Source: Oxalobacteraceae bacterium (lineage in GTDB: Bacteria; Pseudomonadota; Gammaproteobacteria; Burkholderiales; Burkholderiaceae_D). Taken from it: a DNA stretch of 10,488 nucleotides. Numbering within the stretch: position 1 is the stretch's first letter; every line of letters starts with the position of its first letter. A model generated the notes under the pieces. The model was not told the origin of the DNA. It saw only the letters and a list, made by a program, of their open reading frames with translations, and did not search any database. Of this stretch, positions 1 through 6,645 are shown one piece after another. Position numbers and translations under genes: made by a program. The stretch spans positions 1 to 10,488 of the forward strand of contig JAIXQV010000188.1 in NCBI GenBank assembly GCA_027485535.1, written 5' to 3'.

Positions 1-1055
1 AAACGTTGCCGCATATTTTTGATAAGCCACTTGGCTTCCTGCAGTTGTGACGATAGCGAGCCTTCACCTTTGCTCTGCTTCAGGATATTCGCGTACATGG
101 CGTTCACGCGTAGCTTCGGCATCACCTCGCGGTTCAGGCTGACCTGCCAACCATTCTTTGCGCGTTTGACAATGACATCCGGCACCACATAGTCCGACAC
201 GTCGCCCGCATAGGCCGCACCTGGGTGAGGATTGCAGCGACGGATCACCGCTTGGGCCTCGCGCAGATCCTCGTCGTCACAGTCGAGGATTTTTTTCAGC
301 TTATTGAATTCGCGTTGCGCAAATAGCTCTAGATGATTCTCGACTAGCGTCAGCGCCATACGTCGTGTGACAAAGGGCACTTTATCCATCCGTCGTATCT
401 GAATGGCAAGACACTCGGAGGCGTCGCGCGCGCCCACGCCAGCAGGGTCGAAACTTTGCAGTAGCTTCAGCGCCACCAGTAACTCGTCCATCTCGATCTC
501 GAGTTCCTCAGGAAGGCGCGCCAGAATCTCGCCAAGCGACTCTTCCAAATAGCCGTTGTCATCCAAGGCGTCGATCAGCAATTCAACCAATGCACGATCG
601 CGCCGATTGTCGACGGTGACGGAAAGCTGTTCCAGCAGATGTTCGCGCAGCGTCGTTTCGTGAGCTTCAAGCTGAGGGCGTGCGTTATCGTCTTCCGGCG
701 CTTTTGAGGTACGCGAAACATCATCAAAGCTCCAGTCAGCATCACCAGCGGGCGCGGCATCCTCAGTAGTGCCCGCGCCACTGAGTTCATCTGGCGCATC
801 GGTACGCGCTTCGCCATCACTTTCTGTGCTGGTGGATGGTGAGCTGGGCGCTGTGCTAATCGCACCATCGCTGAGTAAACGCACCGAATGATCAAGCGGA
901 TCATCCAGGCGCTCCAGCAGTGGGTTATCGCTCAGCATTTGCTCAAGCTCCTGATGCAGTTCCAGCGTCGACAGCTGTAGCAGCCGTATCGATTGCTGCA
1001 GCTGCGGCGTTAGCGCAAGATGTTGTGAAACGCGGAGCTGAAGGGTTTGCTTCAT
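1..1055 (-). CDS. rpoN: RNA polymerase sigma-54 factor RpoN (C-terminal part beyond the left edge)
   Basis: Sigma-54 directs RNA polymerase to -24/-12 promoters, which are opened by AAA+ activators; typical targets are nitrogen, motility and stress genes. I translated this frame by hand from the ATG at 1055-1053. It gives about 351 codons without a stop down to the left edge. The N-terminus (MKQTLQLRVSQHLALTPQLQ) is the glutamine- and leucine-rich region I that contacts activators. Residues about 51-128 form a low-complexity acidic linker (region II), rich in Asp, Glu, Ser and Ala. The core-binding domain follows, with the motif SFDPAGVGARD, and the visible part ends near KWLIKNMRQR. The DNA-binding helix-turn-helix and the C-terminal RpoN box lie outside the window; the E. 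coli protein has 477 residues. The start is 12 nt after the lptB stop and has no clear Shine-Dalgarno, so translation may depend on lptB. A location after lptB is the common arrangement in proteobacteria. Confidence 0.96.
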   Translation of the reverse strand, partial: MKQTLQLRVSQHLALTPQLQQSIRLLQLSTLELHQELEQMLSDNPLLERLDDPLDHSVRLLSDGAISTAPSSPSTSTESDGEARTDAPDELSGAGTTEDAAPAGDADWSFDDVSRTSKAPEDDNARPQLEAHETTLREHLLEQLSVTVDNRRDRALVELLIDALDDNGYLEESLGEILARLPEELEIEMDELLVALKLLQSFDPAGVGARDASECLAIQIRRMDKVPFVTRRMALTLVENHLELFAQREFNKLKKILDCDDEDLREAQAVIRRCNPHPGAAYAGDVSDYVVPDVIVKRAKNGWQVSLNREVMPKLRVNAMYANILKQSKGEGSLSSQLQEAKWLIKNMRQR

Positions 1056-1067
1056 CGCTGTCAACCG

Positions 1068-1820
1068 CTACATTCGGAAGTGTTCGCCGAGATAGACGCG
1101 GCGTACGGATTCATTCGCGATGATTTCATCGGGGCTGCCGGATGCCAGCACCGAACCCTGATTGATGATGTAGGCACGATCGCAAATGCCTAAGGTCTCT
1201 CGCACATTATGGTCGGTGATAAGTACACCGATTCCACGCTCTTTCAAAAAGCGCACGATGCGCTGAATCTCGATAACAGCAATGGGGTCAACCCCGGCGA
1301 AGGGCTCGTCCAGCAAAATGAAGCGTGGTCGAGTGGCCAATGCGCGAGCGATCTCGACTCGGCGGCGCTCTCCACCCGATAGCGAAAGCGCGGGGTTGTC
1401 TCGCAGATTCTCGATTTGCAGCTCGGCCAACAGGGTATTCAGACGCTGCTCGATTTGATCCTCAGGCAGTGGTTTGCCATCGTCTTTCTGTAGCTCCAGT
1501 ACGGCGCGGATATTGTCTGCCACCGATAGCTTGCGAAACACCGACGCCTCTTGCGGCAAGTAGGATAGACCTCGCTGGGCGCGACGGTGAATGGGAAGTT
1601 CGGCGATGCTCTGACCGTCCAACAGAATCTGCCCTCCCTCGGAAGGTACCAGACCAACAATCATGTAGAACGAGGTGGTCTTACCGGCGCCGTTCGGACC
1701 CAATAACCCAACCACCTCGCCGCTCGCCAGATCGAGCGAAACGTTATGGACGACCTGCCGCGCGCCGTAGCTTTTTTGCAGGCCGCGAACGTGGAGTTGG
1801 CTGTCTGCCTTATTTATCAT
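1068..1820 (-). CDS. lptB: LPS export ABC transporter ATP-binding protein LptB
   Basis: This is the cytoplasmic ATPase of the LptB2FGC complex, which extracts LPS from the inner membrane and pushes it across the Lpt bridge. The 250-residue protein is a single ABC domain; E. coli LptB has 241 residues. The Walker A motif GPNGAGKTT is at residues 41-49 and the Q-loop YLPQE has Gln90. The signature LSGGERRR is at 147-154. Walker B ILLDEP has the catalytic Glu172, and the H-loop ITDH has His204. The sequence is very close to the LptB (YhbG) type, including SYLPQEASVFRKL. The start ATG overlaps the end of lptA by 11 nt. The purine-rich AAAAGG lies only 2 nt before the ATG, so initiation probably relies partly on coupling with lptA. 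LptF and LptG are not in the window, which is usual because they lie elsewhere. Confidence 0.97.
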   Translation of the reverse strand: MINKADSQLHVRGLQKSYGARQVVHNVSLDLASGEVVGLLGPNGAGKTTSFYMIVGLVPSEGGQILLDGQSIAELPIHRRAQRGLSYLPQEASVFRKLSVADNIRAVLELQKDDGKPLPEDQIEQRLNTLLAELQIENLRDNPALSLSGGERRRVEIARALATRPRFILLDEPFAGVDPIAVIEIQRIVRFLKERGIGVLITDHNVRETLGICDRAYIINQGSVLASGSPDEIIANESVRRVYLGEHFRM

Positions 1821-2388
1821 CGCCTTTTATTTCTTTTTCGCGCGGCTGAATAGTGGCGCGTACTCGGCCAGCGCCAGGCTTGCTTTCGCCGCTCACCGTA
1901 TTGTTGGCCGTGTAAAACTCTGTGCGGGTGTCATAAGAGATGAACTCACCTTCGACTTCATCAGTCACCTTGCTGCCGTCCAGCATTTTTACCTTGGCGC
2001 GCTTGAAGAGTTTTGCGACTTCGTTTTTGGTGTCATATTCAATTCGGTCAGCGGCATAGCCTTCCATCCAAAGATCTTTTCCGCCATCCCGTTTCTGGCG
2101 AAAGGTAGCCGTGCCGCCAGCGGACGCAAACAGCGTTCCGAACTGGTAGCCGGCACTATCTTTTTTCAAGATCAGTTTCTCACCGTGCATGACCAGCGTG
2201 CCGCGCGTCACCACAACATTGCCGATGAATGTGTTCAGCTGCTTGGATTCATCGAACAACATCTGATTGGCTTCGATATTGGTGGGCTTTTCACGATCGG
2301 CGCGCTCAGCCATGGCAGAGCCAGCGAGCGTGCAAGCTAGCGTCGAAACAATCAGGTAATGACGGATGGATGGGTGAGTTTGCATCAT
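1810..2388 (-). CDS. lptA: LPS transport periplasmic bridge protein LptA
   Basis: LptA oligomerises through its beta-jellyroll (OstA/LptA domain) and carries LPS across the periplasm from LptC to LptD. The 192-residue product starts with a signal peptide: His10/Arg9, then a hydrophobic stretch at about residues 11-25, and an SAMA|E cleavage site after Ala27. The mature part begins with a typical LptA segment (PTNIEANQMLFDESKQ, then FIGNVVVTRGT). The strand-rich domain runs to about residue 165, and a charged, Lys- and Glu-rich tail follows. Two ATG codons stand in tandem at 2388-2383. The first overlaps the lptC stop by 4 nt (ATGA), and an AGG sits 7 nt before it. Identity rests on the domain pattern plus its place between lptC and lptB. 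Confidence 0.94.
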   Translation of the reverse strand: MMQTHPSIRHYLIVSTLACTLAGSAMAERADREKPTNIEANQMLFDESKQLNTFIGNVVVTRGTLVMHGEKLILKKDSAGYQFGTLFASAGGTATFRQKRDGGKDLWMEGYAADRIEYDTKNEVAKLFKRAKVKMLDGSKVTDEVEGEFISYDTRTEFYTANNTVSGESKPGAGRVRATIQPREKEIKGDDK

Positions 2389-2984
2389 CGACGAACCTGT
2401 TCAGGTGGTAAGTAGGTCGCGCTGACAGTGCTGTGAAGTGCCAGCGTTTGTTGCTTGCTATCGGCGATCATGCCGGTGCCTTTGAGCGTGGTACTGCCTT
2501 GCTGTGCCCGTACCGGACGATCAGTTTTGACAAGCTCTTGTTTGGTCAGCACCAGCATGTAGTCGGAGGTCACGACCAGTGTTTCGCCATCACCCCCGGC
2601 AGGGCGTCGCAGAACAACATCGTCGTAAAGACGAAATTCGCTGCGGTCGGCGTTGGATTTGGCAGAGTCCGAGCTGAGCGTCATGGTAGGGCGGCTCGGA
2701 TCGAAGCGGGTCATGCGAAAAGCTTTTATGACGGTCTCGTTGCTACCGGGGTAATGCGACAGCTCGTCGCCCTCGACCAGATAATCCGAGGCGCCAGTCT
2801 TACCCGCGCTCATGTACCGAAATTGATGCATGGTGTAGTCGGGTAGCCCCTGAGCGACTGAGCGAGTGGCGCCATTCTCTGGTTGCTGAGCTTGTTTCAG
2901 CAGCCAGAAACTCCCACCGGCGAGTAGCAGCATGAATGCCAGCGTTAGGACTGCGCCTCTGCGCGGACGAAACTCGTCAATCAT
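2385..2984 (-). CDS. lptC: LPS export inner-membrane anchor LptC
   Basis: LptC is a bitopic inner-membrane protein whose periplasmic beta-jellyroll receives LPS from LptB2FG and hands it to LptA. The 199-residue protein has a short positively charged cytoplasmic N-terminus (RPRR at residues 6-9). One transmembrane helix follows at about residues 11-30, and the periplasmic domain at about 45-195. The segments PDYTMHQFRY and LSSDSAKSNADRSEFRLYDDV match the LptC (DUF1239) fold pattern of alternating strands. Sequence conservation in this family is low, so the position between kdsC and lptA is strong support. The ATG overlaps the kdsC stop by 4 nt (ATGA), and I see no Shine-Dalgarno before it, so translation is likely coupled to kdsC. 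Confidence 0.93.
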   Translation of the reverse strand: MIDEFRPRRGAVLTLAFMLLLAGGSFWLLKQAQQPENGATRSVAQGLPDYTMHQFRYMSAGKTGASDYLVEGDELSHYPGSNETVIKAFRMTRFDPSRPTMTLSSDSAKSNADRSEFRLYDDVVLRRPAGGDGETLVVTSDYMLVLTKQELVKTDRPVRAQQGSTTLKGTGMIADSKQQTLALHSTVSATYLPPEQVRR

Positions 2985-3520
2985 GTCAGATACGGCGCCA
3001 GCGCCGCCTCATAATTTCCTTGAGCGCGCAGAATGAAATCGCATACTTCGCGCGCCGCGCCATGTCCGCCGTGTGAATTGCTCACCCAATGCGCGCGTGA
3101 TCGAACTTCCGGATGAGCATTCGGTACGCTGGCGCAAAAGCCGACGCGCGTCATGACAGGCAGATCAATCAAGTCATCCCCCATGTAGCCGCACTGTTCG
3201 GCCGTAATGCCTAACTCAGTGAGTAACTGCTCGAAAGCGGCGCGTTTGTCATGCACGCCTTGGCGTAGCATGCTGATGCCAAGATCGGCTGCACGTTTCA
3301 CCACAATCGCTGACTCACGCGCGCTGATGATCGCAGTCTTGACATTGAACTGTTGCAGCAGCTTGATACCGTGGCCGTCCAGTACATGAAATGTCTTTAG
3401 CGTTTCGCCCTGCGCGCCGTAGCGCAAGCCGCCATCAGTTAGCACACCATCCACATCGAAAATCATCAGCCGCACCTGTCGGGCGCGTTCGGTCGCAAGT
3501 AGTAGGGCTTGCGTTGTCAT
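2981..3520 (-). CDS. kdsC: 3-deoxy-D-manno-octulosonate 8-phosphate phosphatase KdsC
   Basis: KdsC hydrolyses Kdo-8-phosphate to Kdo and phosphate in the cytoplasm, the step before CMP-Kdo is made for the LPS inner core. The 179-residue protein is a capless C-type HAD phosphatase, and family members are usually about 170-190 residues and tetrameric. HAD motif I is FDVDGVLTDGG with nucleophile Asp22 and acid/base Asp24. Motif II is in IISARES, the conserved Lys is in VVKRAADLG, and the metal-binding motif III is GYMGDDLIDLP. The start codon shares one base with the kdsD stop (TGATG). A good Shine-Dalgarno (AAGGTGA, minus strand 3531-3525) supports this start. It works directly downstream of KdsD in the Kdo pathway; the intervening KdsA synthase is not in the window. 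Confidence 0.96.
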   Translation of the reverse strand: MTTQALLLATERARQVRLMIFDVDGVLTDGGLRYGAQGETLKTFHVLDGHGIKLLQQFNVKTAIISARESAIVVKRAADLGISMLRQGVHDKRAAFEQLLTELGITAEQCGYMGDDLIDLPVMTRVGFCASVPNAHPEVRSRAHWVSNSHGGHGAAREVCDFILRAQGNYEAALAPYLT

Positions 3521-4548
3521 CAGATCACCTTCGCACGCGTCAGGTCATGGATATGAAGCGCACCGACTAGCGTGCCGTTACTGTCGGTGACCAGTACCTG
3601 GTTGATACGAAAGGATTCCATCAGATCGACGGCTTCAACCGCAAGCTGCTCGGGGCTAACCGTGCGTGGCGTCGCATTCATGACGTCGCGCACTGGGGTG
3701 CGAGAAAAATCCTTGCCAAGCTCGATCAGTCGGCGCAAGTCACCATCGGTAAAGATGCCGAGGACCTTGGCATCCTGATCAACGATCGCCGTCATCGCCA
3801 TACCCTTGCGGGTGACCTCAAGCAGCGCTTTCGGCAATAGCAGGTCCGGCCCAACACTGGGAATTTCATCGCCAGTGCGCATCACGTCACGCACATGCGT
3901 CAGCAAACGGCGGCCAAGCGCGCCGCCCGGATGCGAGCGTGCAAAGTCTTCTTCCCGAAAACCGCGTGCATCGAGCAAGGCAACAGCGAGCGCATCACCC
4001 AGGGCCAGCGTTGCGGTGGTACTGGCGGTGGGCGCCAGGTTGAGCGGACAGGCTTCGCGCGCTACGCCAACATCCAGATGCACGTCAGCCAGCGTGGCCA
4101 GCGTTGATTGAGGCCGGCCGGTCATGGAGATCAGCTTGGCGCCGATGCGCTTAATGACGGGTACGATGGCCAGCAACTCTTCCGACTCGCCAGAGTTGGA
4201 AATCACAATCACCGCGTCTGCCTCGGTCACCATGCCGAGGTCGCCGTGCGCCGCCTCGGCGGGGTGCACGAACAGGGCCGGTGTACCGGTGGATGCCAGC
4301 GTGGCGGCGATTTTGCGGGCGATATGCCCTGATTTGCCCATGCCAGAGACGACCACTCGGCCACCGCAGCCTAGCAGCAGGGCGACTGCGCGAGCGAAGG
4401 CGTCATCTGGACTGGTGGTGAGTCGGGCCTTGAGCGCCAGGATGGCCTCGGCCTCGATGTCGAGTGTCTGACGCGCCAGTTGCAGCGCGCGCAACGCAGC
4501 GACGTTATCAAAATGTTTCGACGAACTTTTCTGATGCGTTACACTCAT
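3520..4548 (-). CDS. kdsD: D-arabinose 5-phosphate isomerase KdsD
   Basis: KdsD converts ribulose-5-phosphate to arabinose-5-phosphate, the first committed precursor of Kdo. From the chosen ATG the protein has 342 residues; E. coli KdsD has 328. The sugar-isomerase (SIS) domain covers about residues 40-175 and two CBS domains cover about 210-340. The four active-site residues of E. coli KdsD (K59, E111, E152, H193) align without gaps to Lys72 (GMGKSG), Glu124 (NSGESEE), Glu165 (REACP) and His206 (SHPGG). The frame is also open upstream, with an ATG at 4566 and a TTG at 4578. The TTG lies inside the T-run of a hairpin, and a good -10 box lies between the candidate starts, so I prefer the ATG at 4548. 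No candidate start has a clear Shine-Dalgarno. It is the first gene of the LPS/rpoN operon. A GutQ- or KpsF-type paralogue is possible, but the context argues for KdsD. Confidence 0.93.
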   Translation of the reverse strand: MSVTHQKSSSKHFDNVAALRALQLARQTLDIEAEAILALKARLTTSPDDAFARAVALLLGCGGRVVVSGMGKSGHIARKIAATLASTGTPALFVHPAEAAHGDLGMVTEADAVIVISNSGESEELLAIVPVIKRIGAKLISMTGRPQSTLATLADVHLDVGVAREACPLNLAPTASTTATLALGDALAVALLDARGFREEDFARSHPGGALGRRLLTHVRDVMRTGDEIPSVGPDLLLPKALLEVTRKGMAMTAIVDQDAKVLGIFTDGDLRRLIELGKDFSRTPVRDVMNATPRTVSPEQLAVEAVDLMESFRINQVLVTDSNGTLVGALHIHDLTRAKVI

Positions 4549-4554
4549 GCGCAA

Positions 4555-4560
4555 AGTATA
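4555..4560 (-). promoter_or_regulatory. Candidate -10 box of the kdsD operon promoter
   Basis: On the minus strand the hexamer reads TATACT, five of six matches to the sigma-70 -10 consensus TATAAT. Six bases (TTGCGC) separate it from the ATG at 4548, so transcription would be expected to start at about the A of that ATG. No good -35 box lies 16-18 bp upstream; the sequence there is mostly T (about 4577-4583). This is a prediction from spacing only. Confidence 0.45.
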
Positions 4561-4576
4561 GCCCATTACATAAAGC

Positions 4577-4621
4577 AAAAAACCTGCCAGACGTAAGATT
4601 TCTCACGTTAGTTGGCGGGTT
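4577..4621 (-). terminator. Inverted repeat followed by a T-run, upstream of kdsD
   Basis: Two nested inverted repeats share one centre. The outer arms are 4581-4589 (AACCTGCCA) and 4613-4621 (TGGCGGGTT), 8 of 9 positions paired. The inner arms are 4591-4598 (ACGTAAGA) and 4601-4608 (TCTCACGT), 7 of 8 paired as DNA and all paired on the minus-strand RNA if G-U is allowed. On the minus strand the outer arm ends in GG followed by six T (4582-4577), the form of a Rho-independent terminator. It points toward kdsD, but no gene upstream on that strand would need it. It could stop antisense transcripts from inside the antiporter gene, act as an attenuator, or be a protein-binding site. The structure is seen directly; its role is inferred. 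Confidence 0.5.
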
Positions 4622-4628
4622 GATCTCC

Positions 4629-4649
4629 ATGAACCTAGCCCACGCCTGA
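4629..4649 (+). CDS. Possible six-codon leader ORF overlapping the antiporter start
   Basis: An ATG at 4629 opens a six-codon frame (MNLAHA) whose TGA shares one base with the antiporter ATG (TGATG, 4647-4651). A purine-rich GGCGGG (4614-4619) lies 9 nt before this ATG, while the antiporter ATG itself has no Shine-Dalgarno. This would suit termination-reinitiation. So short a frame can easily arise by chance, so confidence is low. Confidence 0.2.
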   Translation: MNLAHA

Positions 4650-6631
4650 TGCACTCCGCGCTTGAACTCACGCTCATCCTGCTGATCGCGGCGGTACTTG
4701 GCGTGGTTGCGTTTCGCATGCTGCATTTGCCGCCGATGTTGGGGTACCTGACCGTTGGTGTTTTGATTGGTCCGCATGCGCTAGGGCTCGCCTCACAAAG
4801 TGCGACGACCCACACACTCGCCGAATTTGGCGTGGTGTTCCTGATGTTCTCGATCGGCCTCGAGTTCTCGCTACCTAAGCTCAAAGCAATGCGCCGCAAT
4901 GTGTTCGGCCTTGGCACGGCGCAGGTCGGATTAACCATTCTGATGTCAATGGCAGGCGTTGCCTTGCTGGCGCCCTTGCTGCCGCAATACTTCGACATGA
5001 GCTTAGGTGCGGCATTCGCCATTGGTGGTGCTTTGTCGATGTCATCGACCGCTATTGTCCTCAAGCTGCTGACTGAGAAACTCGAACTCGAAAGTGAACA
5101 CGGTCGACGTATCACCGCGATCCTGTTGTTTCAGGATCTGGCCCTAGTACCGCTACTGATCTTGATTCCGGCACTCGGTAAACCCGGTGCTGACATGGTC
5201 GAAGATCTTGGCATGGCCGCGTTGAAAGCGGTGTTCGTGCTTGCGCTACTGCTGTCGTTTGGTCAGGTCTTGCTGCGCCGTTGGTTTCAGATTGTTGTTC
5301 AGCGTCGCTCGCAAGAGTTGTTCATGCTGAACCTGCTGCTGATTACACTCGGTGCGGCGTGGGTGACCGAGGTCGCTGGTTTATCACTTGCGCTCGGTGC
5401 GTTCATCGCCGGTATGTTGATCTCGGAAACCGAGTACCGCCTCCAGGTCGAAGAAGACATCAAGCCTTTCCGCGATGTGCTGCTGGGTCTGTTTTTCATC
5501 AGTGTCGGCATGATGCTCGACATGGCGCTGGTCTTCAACAACCTGCTTCTGGTGTTGGCACTACTAGTCATACCGTTTGTACTGAAGTTTGGTCTGATCG
5601 CAATTGTCGCGCGAGGGTTTGGCGCGCCATCTGGTGTTGCGATTCGTACTGGTCTGGGTTTGGCGCAGGGCGGTGAATTCGGCTTCGTGCTGTTAAATCA
5701 AGCAGGTGCGCTGAAGCTCATTGATCCCGGTTTCGTGCAATTGATATTGGCAGCCATGGTGTTGTCCATGTTGGCGACGCCTTTTGTTTTGGCGAATGCT
5801 GATCGTATCGTGATGCGCTTGTCTCGCAACGAGTGGATGCAGCAGTCATTGGCAATCACCTCGCTGGCAGCACGTACGATGAGCGATGAGAAGCATGTGA
5901 TCATTGCAGGCTTTGGCCGCACGGGTCAGAGCATCGCCAAAGTGCTTGAGGAAGAAAATATTCCGTACCACGCACTCGACTTGGATCCGCAACGCGTACA
6001 AGAGGCGCAAGCTGCCGGCGCGAATGTTTCGTATGGGGATACCTCGCGCCGCGAGAGTTTGATCGCTGCGGGTATTCATCGTGCGGCAGCGCTTGTCGTG
6101 ACCTATGCAGATACCCAAGCAGCACTGAAGACCTTGCATTTCGCGAATGAGTTGGCGCCAACGCTGCCCGCGATTGTGCGCAGTATCGACGATACCGATA
6201 TTGAGAAGCTGCGTGCCGGCGGTGCTGATGAAGTGGTGCCTGAGACCATCGAGAGCAGTCTGATGCTGGCCTCGCAAACCCTACTGATGCTGGGTATACC
6301 GCTGAGTGAAGTAGTACAACGGGCGCAGCGGGTGCGGGGTGAGCGCTATGCTTCTTTGCGCGGTTACTTTCATGGCCAAGGTGATGTTCCGGATGATGAG
6401 CACCATCTTCAAGTGCGGCTGCACTCGGTGCCGATACGCGAGCGTGCCGCAGCGATTGGCCGAGAGTTCTCGGAGCTTGCGCTGTCCGACGTTGGGGCTG
6501 AGGTTACCGCGATCAGGCGTGGCAAGAGTCGGCTGACATTTTCGCCCGATCTTCGTTTGGAAGCCGGTGACGTAGTGGTGTTACGCGGCACTGCTGAAGC
6601 AATCGAACGCGCCGAAAAGCGGCTGCTGTGA
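4649..6631 (+). CDS. CPA2-family monovalent cation:proton antiporter with RCK domains (Kef/YbaL-like)
   Basis: This is an inner-membrane antiporter expected to exchange K+ (or Na+) for H+, with gating by a cytoplasmic nucleotide-binding module. It has 660 residues. The Na+/H+-exchanger domain spans about residues 1-385 with roughly a dozen hydrophobic segments. It contains GALSMSSTAIVLKLL and the ion-binding pair Gln162-Asp163 in LLFQDLALVP, the QD form seen in Kef proteins. An RCK_N (TrkA_N) Rossmann domain starts at about residue 415, with the dinucleotide motif GFGRTG at 421-426 and the acidic strand end ALDLD. A TrkA_C (RCK_C) domain covers about 587-660. The TrkA_C domain makes it longer than E. 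coli KefC (620) or KefB (601), so I give no symbol. It is divergent from kdsD, and the AEC permease gene follows 14 nt after its stop. The start has no Shine-Dalgarno and overlaps a mini-ORF. Ion specificity cannot be read from the sequence. Confidence 0.92.
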   Translation: MHSALELTLILLIAAVLGVVAFRMLHLPPMLGYLTVGVLIGPHALGLASQSATTHTLAEFGVVFLMFSIGLEFSLPKLKAMRRNVFGLGTAQVGLTILMSMAGVALLAPLLPQYFDMSLGAAFAIGGALSMSSTAIVLKLLTEKLELESEHGRRITAILLFQDLALVPLLILIPALGKPGADMVEDLGMAALKAVFVLALLLSFGQVLLRRWFQIVVQRRSQELFMLNLLLITLGAAWVTEVAGLSLALGAFIAGMLISETEYRLQVEEDIKPFRDVLLGLFFISVGMMLDMALVFNNLLLVLALLVIPFVLKFGLIAIVARGFGAPSGVAIRTGLGLAQGGEFGFVLLNQAGALKLIDPGFVQLILAAMVLSMLATPFVLANADRIVMRLSRNEWMQQSLAITSLAARTMSDEKHVIIAGFGRTGQSIAKVLEEENIPYHALDLDPQRVQEAQAAGANVSYGDTSRRESLIAAGIHRAAALVVTYADTQAALKTLHFANELAPTLPAIVRSIDDTDIEKLRAGGADEVVPETIESSLMLASQTLLMLGIPLSEVVQRAQRVRGERYASLRGYFHGQGDVPDDEHHLQVRLHSVPIRERAAAIGREFSELALSDVGAEVTAIRRGKSRLTFSPDLRLEAGDVVVLRGTAEAIERAEKRLL

Positions 6632-6634
6632 TTC

Positions 6635-6640
6635 GGTAGG
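6635..6640 (+). promoter_or_regulatory. Ribosome binding site that decides the AEC permease start
   Basis: The hexamer GGTAGG ends 5 nt before the ATG at 6646, a good spacing. The alternative GTG at 6640 would overlap this site, so the ATG is preferred. Confidence 0.6.
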
Positions 6641-6645
6641 TGCAA

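Noticed and set aside
575..904. 109-codon minus-strand frame inside rpoN
   Set aside because: It is a different frame over the acidic linker of RpoN. The RpoN frame, open from 1055 to the left edge, explains the region with recognisable domains.
1325..1849. 174-codon plus-strand frame across lptB
   Set aside because: It is antisense to intact ABC motifs of LptB, and its Arg- and Pro-rich composition is typical of a shadow frame.
4539..4566. Plus-strand sigma-70 promoter for the antiporter (TTACAC and TATAGC or nearby boxes)
   Set aside because: No pair of boxes has both acceptable sequence and 16-18 bp spacing, so no promoter is called.
4464..4649. 61-codon plus-strand frame ending at the antiporter start
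   Set aside because: Most of it is antisense to the kdsD 5' end, and it has no ribosome site. Only its last six codons, from the ATG at 4629, are kept as a weak leader-ORF candidate.
4603..5115. Open frame of 170 codons on the minus strand inside the antiporter gene
   Set aside because: It is antisense to a well-supported antiporter N-terminus, has a low-complexity Ser/Arg/Pro-rich product and shows no recognisable domain.
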